A stretch of DNA of 6,223 nucleotides from JANRLJ01 sp034437895 (GTDB taxonomy: Bacteria > Chloroflexota > Anaerolineae > Aggregatilineales > Phototrophicaceae), in NCBI GenBank assembly GCA_034437895.1, contig DAOTTO010000070.1, forward strand, positions 1 through 6,223, written 5' to 3'. Under the pieces are notes generated by a model. That model was not told where the DNA came from. It made no database searches and saw only the letters and a program-made list of their open reading frames with translations. Numbering within the stretch: position 1 is the first letter of the stretch; each line of letters starts with the position of its first letter. A program made the translations under genes and the position numbers. Shown here in pieces: positions 5,195-6,223 of the stretch.

Positions 5195-6223
5195 TTACTG
5201 CTCGATGAATTCGTCAAGGCCAGACAGCACTTCTTCCATCGTGGCGATGCTCATGTCGCCCATGTGAGCAATACGGAAGGTCTTGCCTTTGATCTTGCCG
5301 TAGCCTTTATCCATGCTAAAGCCCTTTGTCCCCATGAATTTCGCCATATTGTCCACGTCGATTCCCTTAGTGCGGTTATCGACGGTGGTGACGGTGGGGG
5401 AGCGATAGCCGTCTTGTGCGAACACACCGAAATCACGCGCATTCGCCCAATTGATCGTCAGGTCGCGCATTTGCAAATGGCGTTCCCAGCGATTTTCCAG
5501 CCCTTCGACCAGAATATCATCAAGCTGCTTATCCGCCGCGAACATCAACGAAATCGGCGGCGTGGATGGCGTGTTGTTTTTCTTGAGGCTGTCATCAATT
5601 TCGATAAAGTCAAAATAATAGCCGCGATACGGAATCTGCTTGGCACGATCCAACACGCGGTCACTGATGCTGGCGAAGGCGATCCCCGGCGGCAGCGCGA
5701 AGGCTTTCTGCGAGGAGGTCAAGGCTAAATCGATGCCCCAATCATCGGGGCGCAGTTCGATTCCGAGGAAACCGCTAACCGTATCGACCAGATAAAGTGT
5801 TTCGCCTGTGGTGTCATATTGACGCACGACCTCGCCAATCGCTTGGATCGGATTGGTCACGCCGGTGCTGGTTTCGTTATGGACGACGCATACCGCATCA
5901 TAAGGCTGTGCTGCATTTTTGAGCGCGTCCGCCACCATTTCGGGCGTGTGGGCTTGTCCCCATTCGACGGTGATAATATCGACTTGCTTGCCGTTAGCCT
6001 TGCTGATTTCCGCCCAACGCTCGCTAAATGCGCCGCCGACCAGATGCAGGGCTTTGCGATCATCGCGGATGCAGTTGCGGGAAGCGCCTTCCCATAAGCC
6101 GGTGCCGGATGAGCCTTGCACAAAGACGCGGTTTTGTGTGACGAAGGCTTTTTTGAGTTTTTCTTGTAAACGCGCAAAAAGATCAGCGAAGGCGGTGGAG
6201 CGATGACCGATCATCCATTCGGT
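5195..6223 (-). CDS. Class V aminotransferase (alanine/serine-glyoxylate type), N-terminus cut by window edge
   Basis: A PLP-dependent aminotransferase; 342 residues are visible, and the frame stays open to the right edge (T-E-W before MIGHRS), so the true start is outside. The usual family length is about 360-390, so perhaps 20-40 residues are missing. MIGHRS (visible residues 4-9) is the conserved N-terminal block of the alanine-glyoxylate/serine-pyruvate group and not a start. Other marks: GSSGTGLWE (38-46, phosphate-binding turn), HNETSTGV (115-122), D147 in LVDTVSG (bonds the PLP ring nitrogen), K173 in TSSQKAF (Schiff-base lysine), TPPISLMFA (221-229), EGLENRWERH (240-249) and FRIAHMGDM (316-324). 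It would transfer an amino group to glyoxylate, pyruvate or a similar keto acid. Which one cannot be told from sequence, and a role in serine biosynthesis beside a phosphoglycerate dehydrogenase is possible but unseen. The stop is TAA at 5195-5197. Confidence 0.9.
   Translation of the reverse strand, partial: TEWMIGHRSTAFADLFARLQEKLKKAFVTQNRVFVQGSSGTGLWEGASRNCIRDDRKALHLVGGAFSERWAEISKANGKQVDIITVEWGQAHTPEMVADALKNAAQPYDAVCVVHNETSTGVTNPIQAIGEVVRQYDTTGETLYLVDTVSGFLGIELRPDDWGIDLALTSSQKAFALPPGIAFASISDRVLDRAKQIPYRGYYFDFIEIDDSLKKNNTPSTPPISLMFAADKQLDDILVEGLENRWERHLQMRDLTINWANARDFGVFAQDGYRSPTVTTVDNRTKGIDVDNMAKFMGTKGFSMDKGYGKIKGKTFRIAHMGDMSIATMEEVLSGLDEFIEQ

Noticed and set aside
5264..5728. A 154-codon open frame on the plus strand
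   Set aside because: It lies wholly antisense to the class V aminotransferase, whose PLP motifs are all on the minus strand, and its translation shows no recognisable domain. High GC makes such open antisense frames common.
235..6223. All five genes forming one operon
   Set aside because: They share direction, but the gaps are 80-153 bases except between the ATPase and DUF3226 genes, separate promoter-like sequences precede several genes, and products and base composition differ. Only the ATPase-DUF3226 pair is convincingly co-transcribed.

Overview
The window looks like an ordinary bacterial chromosome segment with five protein genes, all on the minus strand. In transcription order (right to left) they are: the 3' part of a class V aminotransferase, an AidB-like acyl-CoA dehydrogenase, an AAA15/AAA_21-type ATPase, a DUF3226 (TOPRIM-like) protein, and an M24-family metallopeptidase. 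The host cannot be fixed from this sequence. The housekeeping genes are moderately GC-rich (about 58-70% in single 60-base lines I counted), start codons include TTG, and non-coding DNA carries CCCTCTCC/GGGGTGGGG hairpin repeats and a GGGACGACTCG palindrome. That combination reminds me of Chloroflexota (Anaerolineae-like) genomes, but this is a tentative inference.

Layout: 1-234 is non-coding and filled by two degenerate copies of a hairpin-rich dispersed-repeat element that ends right at the stop codon of the M24 peptidase (235-1383). This peptidase has its own good extended -10 promoter (1428-1456). Next is a compact two-gene cassette, 1498-3236: ATPase first, DUF3226 protein second, five bases apart, with a perfect TATAAT box upstream (3274-3279). 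The acyl-CoA dehydrogenase (3317-5041) follows, then an intergenic gap of about 150 bases with a perfect 13-bp-arm palindrome, then the aminotransferase, which runs off the right edge.

The most interesting content is the ATPase/DUF3226 cassette. It is clearly AT-richer than its neighbours (single lines down to 28-33% GC), has its own promoter, and sits between two unrelated metabolic genes. An SMC/ABC-like AAA ATPase paired with a TOPRIM-fold protein is the architecture of OLD-type nucleases and of the PARIS anti-phage system (AriA/AriB, with a different TOPRIM family, DUF4435). I therefore infer a PARIS-like or split-OLD defence module. The TOPRIM-like subunit seems to have glycine at the second acidic position of its DxD-type motif, which bears on whether it is an active nuclease.

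The three other genes look like independent metabolic genes that share direction but not an obvious pathway. No tRNA, rRNA, CRISPR array, transposase or integrase is visible.
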